NCBI RefSeq assembly: GCF_001613305.1
Contig: NZ_BDCC01000062.1
Span: 1 to 64,000, forward strand
Source: Nocardia vaccinii NBRC 15922
Lineage (GTDB): Bacteria > Actinomycetota > Actinomycetes > Mycobacteriales > Mycobacteriaceae
Length of the DNA stretch: 64,000 bases
Direction of reading: 5' to 3'
The position numbers were made by a program, and so were the translations under genes. The notes under the pieces were generated by a model, which was not told the origin of the DNA, ran no database searches, and saw nothing but the letters and a program-made list of their open reading frames with translations. The first letter of the stretch is position 1. Each line of letters opens with the position of its first letter. Positions 52,707 to 61,240 of the stretch are shown piece by piece.

Positions 52707-53558
52707 TCAGCCGTCGGTCAGCTCGGCCGTCCGGACCTGCTGCGCCTCGGCGTCCATCGGGCCGAATCGCTTGTGCACGAAGTATTGCTGAACGAATGTC
52801 CAGGTGTTGCTGGTGGCGAAGTACACCAGCACACCCACGGGCATGACCAGGCCGGCCGCGAGCGTGCCCAGCGGGAACAGCCACATGGTCATGAAGTTGA
52901 TCAGCCGGGTCTGGGTGCTCATCTCGGTCTGCCGGACCACCGAGGCGCGAGCGGTGAAATGCGTGGCCACCGCGCCGATCACGACCAGCGGAATGGCCAC
53001 CGCGGCGACCGAGACCCAGGCCGATCCGGAGGTCAGCAGAGTCGCGGTCAGCGGTGCGGTGAACAGCTTGGCGTGCAGGAAGGATTGCACCTGGGTGACG
53101 GAGAAGAAGTAGTTCGGGGTCACCGCGGTATGCGCCGCGGAGGCGTGCACCGGATGCCACAGCAGGCGCACGATCGATCCGGATCCGGTGCGGCCGAAGG
53201 AACTCAGCACGTGCAGCAGGCCGACGAAGATCACCAGCTGCACGATCACCGGCAGACAGCCGCTGAACACGTTGAACTGGTGTTGCTGTTGCAGGGTGCG
53301 CATCTCGGCGGCGAGGCGCTCCTTGTCGTCGGCGTGCCGCTCCTGCAACTCCTTCATCTTGGGTCGCAGTACGGACATGGTGCGCTGGAACCGCACCTGC
53401 GCCACGAACGGCTTGTACAGCGCGGCGCGCAGCGTGAGCACCAGGAACATGATCGCCAGCGCCCAGGCCAGGCCGCTGGCTGCGCCCAGTAGGGCGGCGA
53501 ATCCGGTGTGCCACAACCACAACACGCCGGACAGGGGGTAGTACACGAAATCGAGCAT
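52707..53558 (-). CDS. yidC: YidC/Oxa1-family membrane insertase paralogue
   Basis: The 283-residue protein begins MLDFVYYPLSGVLWLWHTGF and has the YidC core: a basic cytoplasmic helical hairpin (MSVLRPKMKELQERHADDKERLAAEM), a hydrophilic groove Arg in TLRAALYKPF, and five helices. YidC helps proteins enter the membrane. The gene is not next to rnpA/rpmH here, so it is probably a second copy. A repeat-bearing membrane protein gene lies upstream, as is common for such paralogues. Confidence 0.85.
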   Translation of the reverse strand: MLDFVYYPLSGVLWLWHTGFAALLGAASGLAWALAIMFLVLTLRAALYKPFVAQVRFQRTMSVLRPKMKELQERHADDKERLAAEMRTLQQQHQFNVFSGCLPVIVQLVIFVGLLHVLSSFGRTGSGSIVRLLWHPVHASAAHTAVTPNYFFSVTQVQSFLHAKLFTAPLTATLLTSGSAWVSVAAVAIPLVVIGAVATHFTARASVVRQTEMSTQTRLINFMTMWLFPLGTLAAGLVMPVGVLVYFATSNTWTFVQQYFVHKRFGPMDAEAQQVRTAELTDG

Positions 53559-53642
53559 GGGCAAACACCTCACTGCGAGGTACCCGCGAACGGGCCTATG
53601 GTGAACAGGGTCGGCGAGGAGGCCGACCGCGCCGCGACGCGG

Positions 53643-54083
53643 TCAGCCGCCGGATCCCGGCGCCCTGGGCCGGACCCGGCCCGCTGTGTCCGGATTGCTC
53701 TGCCGCAGGAACGATCCACGCCGCCGCCGCTGCGCCGACACCGGCGGACCGGTGCGAGCGACGACCGGCAGCAACCGCACCCGAGTGGAATGCGCCGCCA
53801 CTACGGCCAATGCCACCATGACCGCGGCGCCCAGCGCGAGCAGGGAATTCGACTCACCAGGCGGCAACAGCAGCGCGGCCCATACGGCGGTGGCGAATGC
53901 GCCCACCGCCAGTACCGGGGAATTCGACTCACCCGCTGCCGACAACGCCGCAGCCGACACGGTGACGACGAACGCGCACACCATCAGCACCAGCGAATTC
54001 GACTCACCCGCCGGCAACAACACCGCAGCCCACACGGAGATGACGAACGCGCACACCATCAGTGCCGTCGATCGCATCGCCAT
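53643..54083 (-). CDS. Membrane protein with three 25-residue repeats (DUF6412-like context)
   Basis: The 146-residue protein contains three successive copies of a 25-residue unit, each one membrane helix followed by GESNS: MVCAFVISVWAAVLLPAGES, MVCAFVVTVSAAALSAAGES, AVGAFATAVWAALLLPPGES. The basic C-terminus (RRRRGSFLRQS) is cytoplasmic. Small membrane proteins often precede YidC paralogues in actinobacteria; this one has been expanded by duplication. The start may be the ATG at 54083 or 54077. Confidence 0.65.
   Translation of the reverse strand: MAMRSTALMVCAFVISVWAAVLLPAGESNSLVLMVCAFVVTVSAAALSAAGESNSPVLAVGAFATAVWAALLLPPGESNSLLALGAAVMVALAVVAAHSTRVRLLPVVARTGPPVSAQRRRRGSFLRQSNPDTAGRVRPRAPGSGG
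53845..54000 (-). repeat. 75-bp tandem repeat within the membrane-protein gene
   Basis: The string GAATTCGACTCACC recurs at 53845, 53920 and 53995, exactly 75 bases apart. The intervening DNA is clearly related between copies. The period keeps the reading frame. Confidence 0.85.
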
Positions 54084-54455
54084 GCGCCCCAGAGTACCGC
54101 CCGCGCGAATCCGCACCGGCCAGGGTTCCCGGCGCGTTCACCGCCCCATGCCCGGCGCCGGACAGCGGTGACGCTGCCCGAGACGATCCGGCGCACCACG
54201 GGCGAATTCACGGGCCGATCCCCGGCGGCGCCTCGAATGCGCCGCCACCGCAACGTCACAGCGGCACACCCGAGCCGGCTCGGCCGCGTCGTGCCGATCG
54301 GCCGTCAGCTCGCCGATCGGTTCTGCTCGGGCGTATCCCGCACACCACACTCGGACGAGTGGTGCGGGCCGGTCGTATTCCCGACAATGCCGGCACTGCC
54401 GGGCGATCGAGATGTATATCCTGGTCGGGCAATCGACGGGGAGGACAGGACATCG
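54084..54455. other. Divergent intergenic region
   Basis: These 372 bases separate the repeat membrane protein from the esterase gene. Open frames occur on both strands but none has a recognisable motif. Both promoters must lie here. Confidence 0.4.
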
Positions 54456-55340
54456 ATGGCCGATGAGTTGATGGCGGGTGAGCTGACCGTCGACGGGCGG
54501 GTGCGCACGTTCGGGGTGCGAGCGCCTGGCGTGGAGGGGGCGCCGCTGGTGCTGGCGTTGCACGGGAATGCCTCACGAATGCCGTCGGAGCAGCGACGCC
54601 CCGGGTTGCTGATGGACCAGTGGACCAGTTTCGGTGAACATGCGGCGGATTGGGGGATCGCCGTCGTCTATCCCGATGGATGGGATCGCTGCTGGGCGGA
54701 CGGGCGCGGGGTCACACTCGCGGACGAGGCCGGTGTCGATGACGTGGCTTTCCTTCGTGAGCTGATCCACTGGTGCGCAGCCGAATTCGGCACTCGGCCG
54801 GAATGGTCGATCCCCGCGGGGATTTCCAACGGCGCGTTCATGGCTCACCGGCTCGGACTCGAGCTGAGCGATCTGGTGCCCGCATTCGGCGCCGTCGCCG
54901 GGGGACTGCCGGTCGCGCTCGAACATATCGAGCCCACGCACGCGGTGTCGGCGCTGCTGATCAACGGAACGGCCGACGAGGCGGTGCCGATCACCGGCGG
55001 TTATTCCCGGCGCCGTGGACCCGGCGGTGAATTGCGCGGCCGCACATTGGGTTTGACCGAATCAGCCGCGTGGTGGCAAACCGCCGACCGATGCGCGGGC
55101 GAGGGCACGACCGTCACCACCGACCGATCCAGCAGGCACACCGTCGAGGGCGGGGTCGGCGGTAGCCGGGTCACCGCGTGGACGGTATTCGACGGCGGCC
55201 ACACCTGGCCGGGCAGGCCGACTCCCCCGGAATGGAGCAACGGCCCGAATACCGTCACATCTACGGAATTCGATGCCGCAGAGCAGATCTACCGGTTCGC
55301 GCGGGCCGTCCTGGTCCCGGCCGACGCGCGAAAACTCTGA
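54456..55340 (+). CDS. PHB-depolymerase/LpqC-type esterase
   Basis: The 294-residue alpha/beta hydrolase starts at the ATG at 54456 behind GGAGGACAGGA. It has LVLALHGNASR (oxyanion region), the nucleophile elbow GISNGAFMAHRL, the acid in INGTADEAVP and the His in GGHTWPG. These match the esterase/PHB depolymerase family including LpqC. No signal peptide is seen at this start, so it appears cytoplasmic, unlike LpqC. Confidence 0.85.
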   Translation: MADELMAGELTVDGRVRTFGVRAPGVEGAPLVLALHGNASRMPSEQRRPGLLMDQWTSFGEHAADWGIAVVYPDGWDRCWADGRGVTLADEAGVDDVAFLRELIHWCAAEFGTRPEWSIPAGISNGAFMAHRLGLELSDLVPAFGAVAGGLPVALEHIEPTHAVSALLINGTADEAVPITGGYSRRRGPGGELRGRTLGLTESAAWWQTADRCAGEGTTVTTDRSSRHTVEGGVGGSRVTAWTVFDGGHTWPGRPTPPEWSNGPNTVTSTEFDAAEQIYRFARAVLVPADARKL

Positions 55341-55454
55341 GGCGCCGGCTACGCCCCAGGCGCGGGCTGTTCCAGGTGACCGCCCGCGAAGATGCTGCGG
55401 CACATCCGGATTCGCCACCGGCCGCAGAGGCCGGACCGCAGACAGCCGGTACCG

Positions 55455-56093
55455 CTATGCCCGACGACCGATCAGCACGTGACCGGGCAACGGTTTGCGT
55501 TCGAGCGCACGGTGTTCGATCGTCAGGCCGACGCGTTCGAGGGCGTCGGCCAGTTCCGCGACCGGCCTCAGCCGGAATCCGTGTGCGGTGAAGGGCAGGG
55601 AGGCCATCGCGTCGGGATCGCCGATGCCGATAACGACACGTCCCTGCAGCCGCAGGACCCGCGCCAATTCCGCACATGCCCGGTCGAGTTCGGCGACGAA
55701 ATAGACCGTGTTCACGGTGATCACGGCGTCCAGGCTCGCATCGGCGAGCGGCAATTCGGTGAGCGAGCCCTCGAGCACCCGCAACCGGCCCGTGCCGATC
55801 TCCCGGGTGAACCGAGATCTGGCCCGCGCCGACATATCCCGCGAAAGCTCCACGCCGTGCACGGTGCCGTCCGCACCGACGCGATCCAGGAGCAGCGAAA
55901 GTCCCACGCCCCCGCCAAATCCCAGATCGGCCGCCGCCTCCCCCGGGGCGATCTCGGCCGCGGCGACGCTCTGCTCGATCACGAATCGATTGGTGCGATC
56001 GAGTAGCCGTCCGACCCCCTTGCCCAGCAGCCCGTGCGGATGCCCGAGCTGACCGGCAACGGTGGACATCACACGTGCGACAAGCGGGTTCAC
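55455..56093 (-). CDS. Class I SAM methyltransferase
   Basis: The 212-residue protein begins at the GTG at 56093, overlapping the stop of the DUF4184-like gene (GTGA). The SAM loop is AADLGFGGGVGLS, followed by VHGVELSRDM and a Methyltransf_11 core (LPLADASLDAVITVNTVYFV). The large frame extending to 58148 is shadow. The substrate is unknown. Confidence 0.85.
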   Translation of the reverse strand: MNPLVARVMSTVAGQLGHPHGLLGKGVGRLLDRTNRFVIEQSVAAAEIAPGEAAADLGFGGGVGLSLLLDRVGADGTVHGVELSRDMSARARSRFTREIGTGRLRVLEGSLTELPLADASLDAVITVNTVYFVAELDRACAELARVLRLQGRVVIGIGDPDAMASLPFTAHGFRLRPVAELADALERVGLTIEHRALERKPLPGHVLIGRRA

Positions 56094-56863
56094 GCCACGG
56101 ATGCTACCCCGGTTCGGGAAGCGCGCCCGGCACGTATCACCACAGCGCCCGCCGAGAGGGCGATCGCCACGACGTACAGCAACCGGACACCCACTACGAA
56201 CGGCTGAAATGCCAAGGGCATCAACGAAATCAGTATCAGACCCAGTACCGCGACCAGCCCCGCGGTCAGCCAGAAACGCCGCGGCATCCGCGCGACGGCC
56301 CGCGGCTCGCCGTGCCAGGCGCGGATCAGTCCGCGACGGCCGATGTAATAGAACACCGCGATCGCGAGTACCGCGCCGCCCGTGGTCGACGCCTGTTGCA
56401 ACAGGTACCACCAGGGCCTGCCGAACGGTCCCGACTGCGACAGCACGGGAAACCGGGCCACCGCCCAGCCGTGCCCGCCCGCCGGGTCGTGGGTGAAACC
56501 GTCCCAGAAGATGTGCGTGATCGCGCCGATCAGAATCGAATATCCCGTGACGTACCACCGATGCCGCACCGCACCGAGTACGCCGTAGGCGGGCAGATCG
56601 AATCCGCCGAGCCGGGGCAGATGCGCCGCGATCGACGGCGCACCCCACCGGATCACCACCGTCCCCACGATCCCCGCCGGCAGACACCACCACAGCAACG
56701 CGGCCAGCGCATGCGTCTCCGGCATAGAGAAGAAGCCCGCCACCGGATACGACGCGTCCGGCACGGCCGATCCCACCACCAGCGCAACCCCGTCCCACCG
56801 GCGCGGCCAGCGCACCTTCAGCGGAAGTACGGCCAGCGAATGCGAGGGAAAGGTGAGCGGCAC
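56090..56863 (-). CDS. DUF4184-like membrane protein
   Basis: The 257-residue protein opens VPLTFPSHSLAVLPL and has GSAVPDASYPV, THALAALLWWCLPAGI and THIFWDGFTH, a pattern of conserved His and Asp at helix ends seen in DUF4184. Six or seven helices are predicted. His/Asp placement suggests a metal-dependent membrane hydrolase-like fold, but the function is unproven. It is coupled to the methyltransferase gene. Confidence 0.75.
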   Translation of the reverse strand: MPLTFPSHSLAVLPLKVRWPRRWDGVALVVGSAVPDASYPVAGFFSMPETHALAALLWWCLPAGIVGTVVIRWGAPSIAAHLPRLGGFDLPAYGVLGAVRHRWYVTGYSILIGAITHIFWDGFTHDPAGGHGWAVARFPVLSQSGPFGRPWWYLLQQASTTGGAVLAIAVFYYIGRRGLIRAWHGEPRAVARMPRRFWLTAGLVAVLGLILISLMPLAFQPFVVGVRLLYVVAIALSAGAVVIRAGRASRTGVASVA

Positions 56864-56936
56864 CGGCGAAGTGTATCCGCGACCGTTCGGCACCACCTCC
56901 AACGCCGAGCGCCCGAACCGCAGTAGGCTGCCGGTC

Positions 56937-57671
56937 GTGAACAGGGCGGCCGACGGCTTCGCGAACGGGCGGCATCCACACGAACCGCACGGCGGCGGGC
57001 TGGGCTCGCGCCTGAACTGGTTGCGGGCCGGAGTGCTCGGCGCCAACGACGGCATCGTGTCGACCGCCGGCCTGGTCGTCGGCGTCGCCGCCGCGACCAC
57101 GACTGCCGCGGAGATCCTGACCGCGGGTGTCGCCGGGCTCACCGCGGGCGCGATCTCGATGGCCGCCGGCGAGTACATCTCGGTGAGCACACAGCGCGAT
57201 TCCGAACGGGCCCTGCTGTCCAAGGAACGCAGGGAGCTGGCCGAGGAACCCGATTTCGAGCTGGCCGAACTGACCCAGATCTACCGGGCCAAGGGGTTGT
57301 CCGCCGAGACCGCCCGCCTGGTCGCGCAGGAACTCACCGCCCACGACGCATTCACCGCTCACGCCGAGGCCGAACTCGGCCTGGACCCGACCGAGTTGAC
57401 CAATCCATGGCATGCGGCGATCTCCTCGGCGGCGGCGTTCACCCTGGGCGCGATTCTGCCGATCCTGGCGATACTGCTGCCGCCGGTGTCGTGGCGGATC
57501 CCGGTGACCTTCGCGGCCGTACTGATCGCCCTGGGGCTGACCGGTTCGGTCAGTGCCCGCCTCGGCGGCAGCAATCCGCGCCGCGCGGTCCTGCGTGTGG
57601 TCATCGGCGGCGCGATCGCCATGGCCGTGACCTACGGAATCGGGCAACTGGCGGGCGTTTCCGGGCTCTGA
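56937..57671 (+). CDS. VIT1/CCC1-family metal transporter, copy 2
   Basis: GTG at 56937 starts a 244-residue protein clearly related to the copy at 34250: LNWLRAGVLGANDGIVSTAG, AAGEYISVSTQRDSERALL, EDFELAEL-like metal-binding helices and the same three C-terminal helices. The N-terminus has a His-rich stretch NGRHPHEPHGG that the first copy lacks and that might bind metal. No DtxR-like half-site was noticed upstream. Confidence 0.85.
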   Translation: MNRAADGFANGRHPHEPHGGGLGSRLNWLRAGVLGANDGIVSTAGLVVGVAAATTTAAEILTAGVAGLTAGAISMAAGEYISVSTQRDSERALLSKERRELAEEPDFELAELTQIYRAKGLSAETARLVAQELTAHDAFTAHAEAELGLDPTELTNPWHAAISSAAAFTLGAILPILAILLPPVSWRIPVTFAAVLIALGLTGSVSARLGGSNPRRAVLRVVIGGAIAMAVTYGIGQLAGVSGL

Positions 57672-57679
57672 GCTGACAT

Positions 57680-58708
57680 TCAGCCTTCGCGCAGCTGCCA
57701 TTGCGCGCCCTCGGTGGTCAAGAACCTCAGAAAATCCGCCGGGTCGACGGCCTGCGCCGGGGTGAGCGCCCCACCGGGAGCACCCACCTCGACCAGACGG
57801 CGCGCGGTCTCCACGGCGATGACCGCGGTGAGGCCGTACGCGTCGGGCCCGGTGACCCAGCCCTCGATCCGGCTGCCGTCCACACCGGTCACCACGGCGA
57901 ACATCAGCCACTGTCCGGCGCGTCGGGCCTGCATCGGCACGACCTCGGGAACCGTCTCGGCCGCCGCCTCGGTCAGCCCCGCGAAAAGCGTCGCCACCTC
58001 GGCCCTGATCGCCCCGCGCACGCGTCCGGCCGCGACGTGCCGGGGAATCGTCACCACTCCGGGCAGGGCGAAAGCGCGCAGCGATGCGGGCCGGGTCTGT
58101 CCCGCCGGGGTGATCGGGTCGAATGCGCCACCAGCGTCCGGACGCCACTCGCCGTCGGCGTATTCGAGCCCCACACCTCCGGCCACGGCGAGCATCGATC
58201 GGGCCGTTCCGCGCGAAACACCGCCCGGCAGACGAAGGTCCGCGATCAGGACGTCCCGGACGGCCGGTACCCGCGCGGCGACAACATGTGCGATCAGATC
58301 TCCCGGGACGCCGTCGTCCGTCACCCCCGGAACGATCGAGATCGCCGATTCCTTTGCCGCCGAGTCGAATTCAACGAGCGTTCGATGGATGTGCTGCTGC
58401 TCGCCGGAGGTGTCGAGATAGTGCCGTCCGGCGGCGATCGCCGCGCGGACCACCGGCTCACCCCATAACGTGAACGGCCCCGCGCAATTGACCACGGCAT
58501 CACACTCGGCGAAAACCGCTGTCATTTCCCCAATTTCGTCCAGTTCGGCGGCACGCACCTCGGCGGTCGGCACACCGGCCTCCTCGGCGGCCTTGCGCAA
58601 CCGGCCGACGTCCCGGCCCACCAGCACCGGTTCGATCCCCCGCCGCCGAGCCTGCGCAACCACCAGCGAACCGGTGAACCCGCCGGCCCCGTAAACGGCA
58701 ATCCGCAT
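57680..58708 (-). CDS. Saccharopine-dehydrogenase-like NAD(P)-binding protein
   Basis: ATG at 58708 follows AGGAG. The 342-residue protein begins MRIAVYGAGGFTGSLVVAQA, with VVNCAGPFTLWGEPVVRAAI and HYLDTSGEQQ, the pattern of trans-acting enoyl reductase/saccharopine dehydrogenase-like proteins. Mycobacterial relatives include enzymes of complex lipid synthesis. It is divergent from an AraC regulator at 58854, which may control it. Confidence 0.85.
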   Translation of the reverse strand: MRIAVYGAGGFTGSLVVAQARRRGIEPVLVGRDVGRLRKAAEEAGVPTAEVRAAELDEIGEMTAVFAECDAVVNCAGPFTLWGEPVVRAAIAAGRHYLDTSGEQQHIHRTLVEFDSAAKESAISIVPGVTDDGVPGDLIAHVVAARVPAVRDVLIADLRLPGGVSRGTARSMLAVAGGVGLEYADGEWRPDAGGAFDPITPAGQTRPASLRAFALPGVVTIPRHVAAGRVRGAIRAEVATLFAGLTEAAAETVPEVVPMQARRAGQWLMFAVVTGVDGSRIEGWVTGPDAYGLTAVIAVETARRLVEVGAPGGALTPAQAVDPADFLRFLTTEGAQWQLREG

Positions 58709-58853
58709 CGCACACTCCTGGGTAGTTGTTCTACGTCGGCCGAATGCCGACATGACGACCGTAAGGAACGTCGGCAGGGATGATCCATGCCGGAAAGTCC
58801 TGAGAAGATGTCCGAACGTCCGACACCGACACATATCGCAGTACGCTGAGACG

Positions 58854-59744
58854 GTGGACGTACTCAGCGACGCGGTCGCTGCCATGCGGATCGGGCAGCC
58901 GCATTCCAACCGCACCGAACTGCGCGCACCCTGGGGCATCCGGTTCCCGGCGCAGCGTGGCGCGGGATTCCACGTCGTCCTGCAGGGCGCGTGCTGGCTG
59001 ATCCCCACGCAGGGCGATCCGATCCGCCTGGTGGTCGGCGACGTGGCGTTCATCCCGCGCGAACTCGGCCACACCATCGCCGATTCGCTCGACACCCCGC
59101 TGCTCGAGCCGGGTGATGCGGATGCTTCCTCAACGGGCGAGCCGACCACCGTATTGCTTTGTGGCGCATACCTTCTCGACCAGTCGAGAGTGCATCCCCT
59201 GCTGGCCGAACTACCCGAGGTCGTGCATCTGCCCGCGCGCGTCGGTCGTCATCCGACCCTGCGCGGGGCCATCGACCTACTGGGCCGCGAACTCGACGCC
59301 GAGCCATTGCCCGGTGCGCCCGGCGTGTTGCCGCCCCTGCTCGAGGTGTTGCTGCTGTACATCCTGCGGGCCTGGCACGAGGACCGGTCCGCCCACGAGG
59401 ACACCGGATGGGCTGCGGCCCTGCGCGATTCCGACCTCGCCCCCGCCCTGCAGGCTATGCATCACGACCCGGCCTCCCCCTGGACGGTGCAAAGCCTGGG
59501 CAGTCTCGCGGGACTGTCCAGGTCGGCCTTCGCCCAGCGCTTCACCGCAACCGTTGGCATGCCGCCGCAAACCTACCTGACGTGGTGGCGAATGACGCTG
59601 GCGGCCAAGATGTTACGCGAGGACGACCGACCATTGCGGGCCATCGCCACACGGGTGGGGTATGTCTCGGAATATGCCTTCGCCAAGGCGTTCAAACGCG
59701 AGTTCGGCACAGCGCCGGGGCATTATCGTTCCGCGACGGAATAA
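58854..59744 (+). CDS. AraC-family regulator with cupin sensor domain
   Basis: GTG at 58854 opens a 296-residue protein. The N-terminal cupin (QPHSNRTELRAPWGIRFPAQ, GDVAFIPRELGHTI) is of the PF12852 type. The C-terminal HTH pair reads WTVQSLGSLAGLSRSAFAQRF and PLRAIATRVGYVSEYAFAKAF. TACGCT just before the GTG may be a -10 box giving a nearly leaderless mRNA. The divergent dehydrogenase-like gene is the likely target. Confidence 0.9.
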   Translation: MDVLSDAVAAMRIGQPHSNRTELRAPWGIRFPAQRGAGFHVVLQGACWLIPTQGDPIRLVVGDVAFIPRELGHTIADSLDTPLLEPGDADASSTGEPTTVLLCGAYLLDQSRVHPLLAELPEVVHLPARVGRHPTLRGAIDLLGRELDAEPLPGAPGVLPPLLEVLLLYILRAWHEDRSAHEDTGWAAALRDSDLAPALQAMHHDPASPWTVQSLGSLAGLSRSAFAQRFTATVGMPPQTYLTWWRMTLAAKMLREDDRPLRAIATRVGYVSEYAFAKAFKREFGTAPGHYRSATE

Positions 59745-59840
59745 CTCGCCGCTCGACGGCCACCGACGAGCCGACCTCCATCGGACGGACCGTGGTATGC
59801 GCAGCCGGGTGGCGCGGGCGTTCGCGGGCATCGGGGTCGG

Positions 59841-59905
59841 GAGCGGCCGACCGCCTCTTCGGCGGCGGCCACCGTCCCGCTCGCGATCAGGCGGGCCCGG
59901 AACGC
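59841..59905 (-). repeat. Decayed copy of the trpS 3' end
   Basis: On the minus strand this stretch reads FRARLIASGTVAAAEEAVG, close to IHARLIAGETVAAAKRAIG at the end of trpS. The DNA shares GGCGGCCACCGTC and GCGATCA blocks with 60042-60080. It lies 110 bases beyond the trpS stop, in the same orientation. Confidence 0.5.
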
Positions 59906-60015
59906 CGTGTCCGACACAGCTTGCGAGCCGCTCACCCGGCCCGGTGCGACGATGCCGGAGCGGATCCACACCGCGAGGGCGGCATCCGCGAACCAGCACC
60001 GCCGCCCGCGGCTCT

Positions 60016-60993
60016 TCATCCCGCGAGCAAGCCGATGGCTCGTTTCGCGGCGGCCACCGTCTCGCCGGCGATCAACCGGGCATGAATCGCCCCATCCTGC
60101 AATATCTTCCGCACCGAGTCGGGGTCCTCGCTCAGCTCGCTGTAGCGCTGGCGGATCGGGTCGGTTGTGGCGATGACGGCATCGGCTACCGCGCGTTTCA
60201 GGTCGGCGTAGCCGCCGAAGCGGGCAGCGGCGGCCGCTGGTTCCTCGCCGGTGCAGGCAGCCAGGATGGTCAGCAGATTGGCTAGGCCCGGGCGGTTTTC
60301 GGGATCGTATTCGACCGCCGGACCCGGATCGGTGACCGCGCGCATCACCGTGCGGCGCAAGGTATCCGGCGAATCGAGCAGGCGCAGCGAGCCGGCCTCC
60401 GATGCCGATTTGCTCATCTTGGCCGTGGGACGGGACAGATCCATGATGCGCGCGGCGACCGGAGGGGTCACCATGCGCGGCACGGTGAACACCGGGCCGT
60501 AGGCGGTGTTGAAACGTTCGGCGATATCGCGCGCCAACTCGACGTGCTGGCGTTGATCCTCGCCGACCGGCACCTCCTCGGCCCGGTACAGCAGGCTATC
60601 GGCGGCCATCAGCACCGGATAGGTCAGCAGCGACACCCGGACGCGATCGCTGTCGTGCGATTTCTCCTTGAACTGGATCATCCGTCGCACCTCGCCGTAG
60701 CCGGTCGCACTCTCCAGCAGATAGTGCAGCTCGGTGTGCTCGGGGACGTGCGACTGCACCAGGAAGATGCTGCGCGCCGGATCCGCCCCGGCGGCCAGCA
60801 GGACGGTCGCGAATTCCATTGTGCGCCTGCGCACCGCGGCCGGATCGTGATCGAGGGTCAGCGCGTGCAGATCGGCGACGAAGATGATGCTATCGCCCGG
60901 AATCTGTTGGCCGACAAGGGGTTCGATCGCACCGAAGTAATTGCCCAGATGCAGCTCACCCGAGGGGGTGAAGCCGGTGATACGCCGGGACAT
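60016..60993 (-). CDS. trpS: Tryptophanyl-tRNA synthetase
   Basis: The 325-residue class I synthetase has PSGELHLGN (HIGH motif, residues 10-18), the tryptophan pocket region with DLHALT (H43), GEDQRQHVELARDIA (144-158) and AKMSKSA (KMSKS, 192-196). It charges tRNA-Trp. Length and motifs are normal for bacterial TrpRS. The leader contains a Trp-codon peptide and attenuator (61056-61152), so expression rises when charged tRNA-Trp is low. Streptomyces coelicolor has an auxiliary TrpRS that is reported to be controlled in this way; whether this copy is auxiliary or the only one cannot be seen here. Confidence 0.95.
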   Translation of the reverse strand: MSRRITGFTPSGELHLGNYFGAIEPLVGQQIPGDSIIFVADLHALTLDHDPAAVRRRTMEFATVLLAAGADPARSIFLVQSHVPEHTELHYLLESATGYGEVRRMIQFKEKSHDSDRVRVSLLTYPVLMAADSLLYRAEEVPVGEDQRQHVELARDIAERFNTAYGPVFTVPRMVTPPVAARIMDLSRPTAKMSKSASEAGSLRLLDSPDTLRRTVMRAVTDPGPAVEYDPENRPGLANLLTILAACTGEEPAAAAARFGGYADLKRAVADAVIATTDPIRQRYSELSEDPDSVRKILQDGAIHARLIAGETVAAAKRAIGLLAG

Positions 60994-61055
60994 GATGTTC
61001 TGCCTTTCGTGGTGGGGCCGCCGGGCCGGACCACCATCGCGTCACGCAGACGAGA

Positions 61056-61124
61056 ACGGCCGCCCGGTTCGGACGGCCGTGATGATCGGAGCATACGGAA
61101 TTACGGCCGCCCTTCAGGGCAGCC
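61056..61124 (-). promoter_or_regulatory. Ribosome-mediated trp attenuator for trpS
   Basis: In transcript order the segments are: 1 GGCTGCCC (61124-61117), 2 GGGCGGCCGT (61112-61103), 3 ACGGCCGTCC (61080-61071), 4 GGGCGGCCGT (61065-61056). Segments 2 and 4 are identical. 1 pairs with 2 over a TGAA loop, 3 pairs with 4 over a GAACC loop (terminator), and 3 can instead pair with 2 (antiterminator). Segment 1 overlaps the second Trp codon, so a stalled ribosome frees segment 2. TCTCGTCT follows the terminator stem. Confidence 0.85.
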
Positions 61125-61152
61125 ACCACGCGAGGCGCGCATTGTTCCGCAT
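61114..61152 (-). CDS. trpS leader peptide MRNNARLAWWLP
   Basis: A 12-codon frame with two adjacent TGG codons (61128-61123) ends with TGA directly before attenuator segment 2. Its ribosome site is weak (CTGGCC region upstream). The codons, their place within segment 1 and the downstream trpS gene together make it a regulatory leader peptide. Confidence 0.75.
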   Translation of the reverse strand: MRNNARLAWWLP

Positions 61153-61240
61153 GCGGCCAGATTACTGCCGAGCACAGCTCGAGGCGAGCGCATTACGCGC
61201 GACAACCCGGAACTCGATATCCAGTCCAGTAATCGCTGAT

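Noticed and set aside
53508-54455. Plus-strand extension of the esterase frame by more than 300 codons
   Set aside because: It is Arg/Pro-rich shadow antisense to the YidC region and the repeat membrane protein; a good ribosome site occurs only before 54456.
55455-58148. Long minus-strand frame of about 900 codons across 55455-58148
   Set aside because: Only the last 213 codons encode a protein with motifs; the rest lies in another frame of the DUF4184-like gene and antisense to the VIT1-like gene, an effect of high GC.
59723-60019. 98-codon minus-strand frame downstream of trpS as a real gene
   Set aside because: Only its middle resembles anything, namely the trpS 3' end; the rest is low complexity, so it is treated as a remnant.
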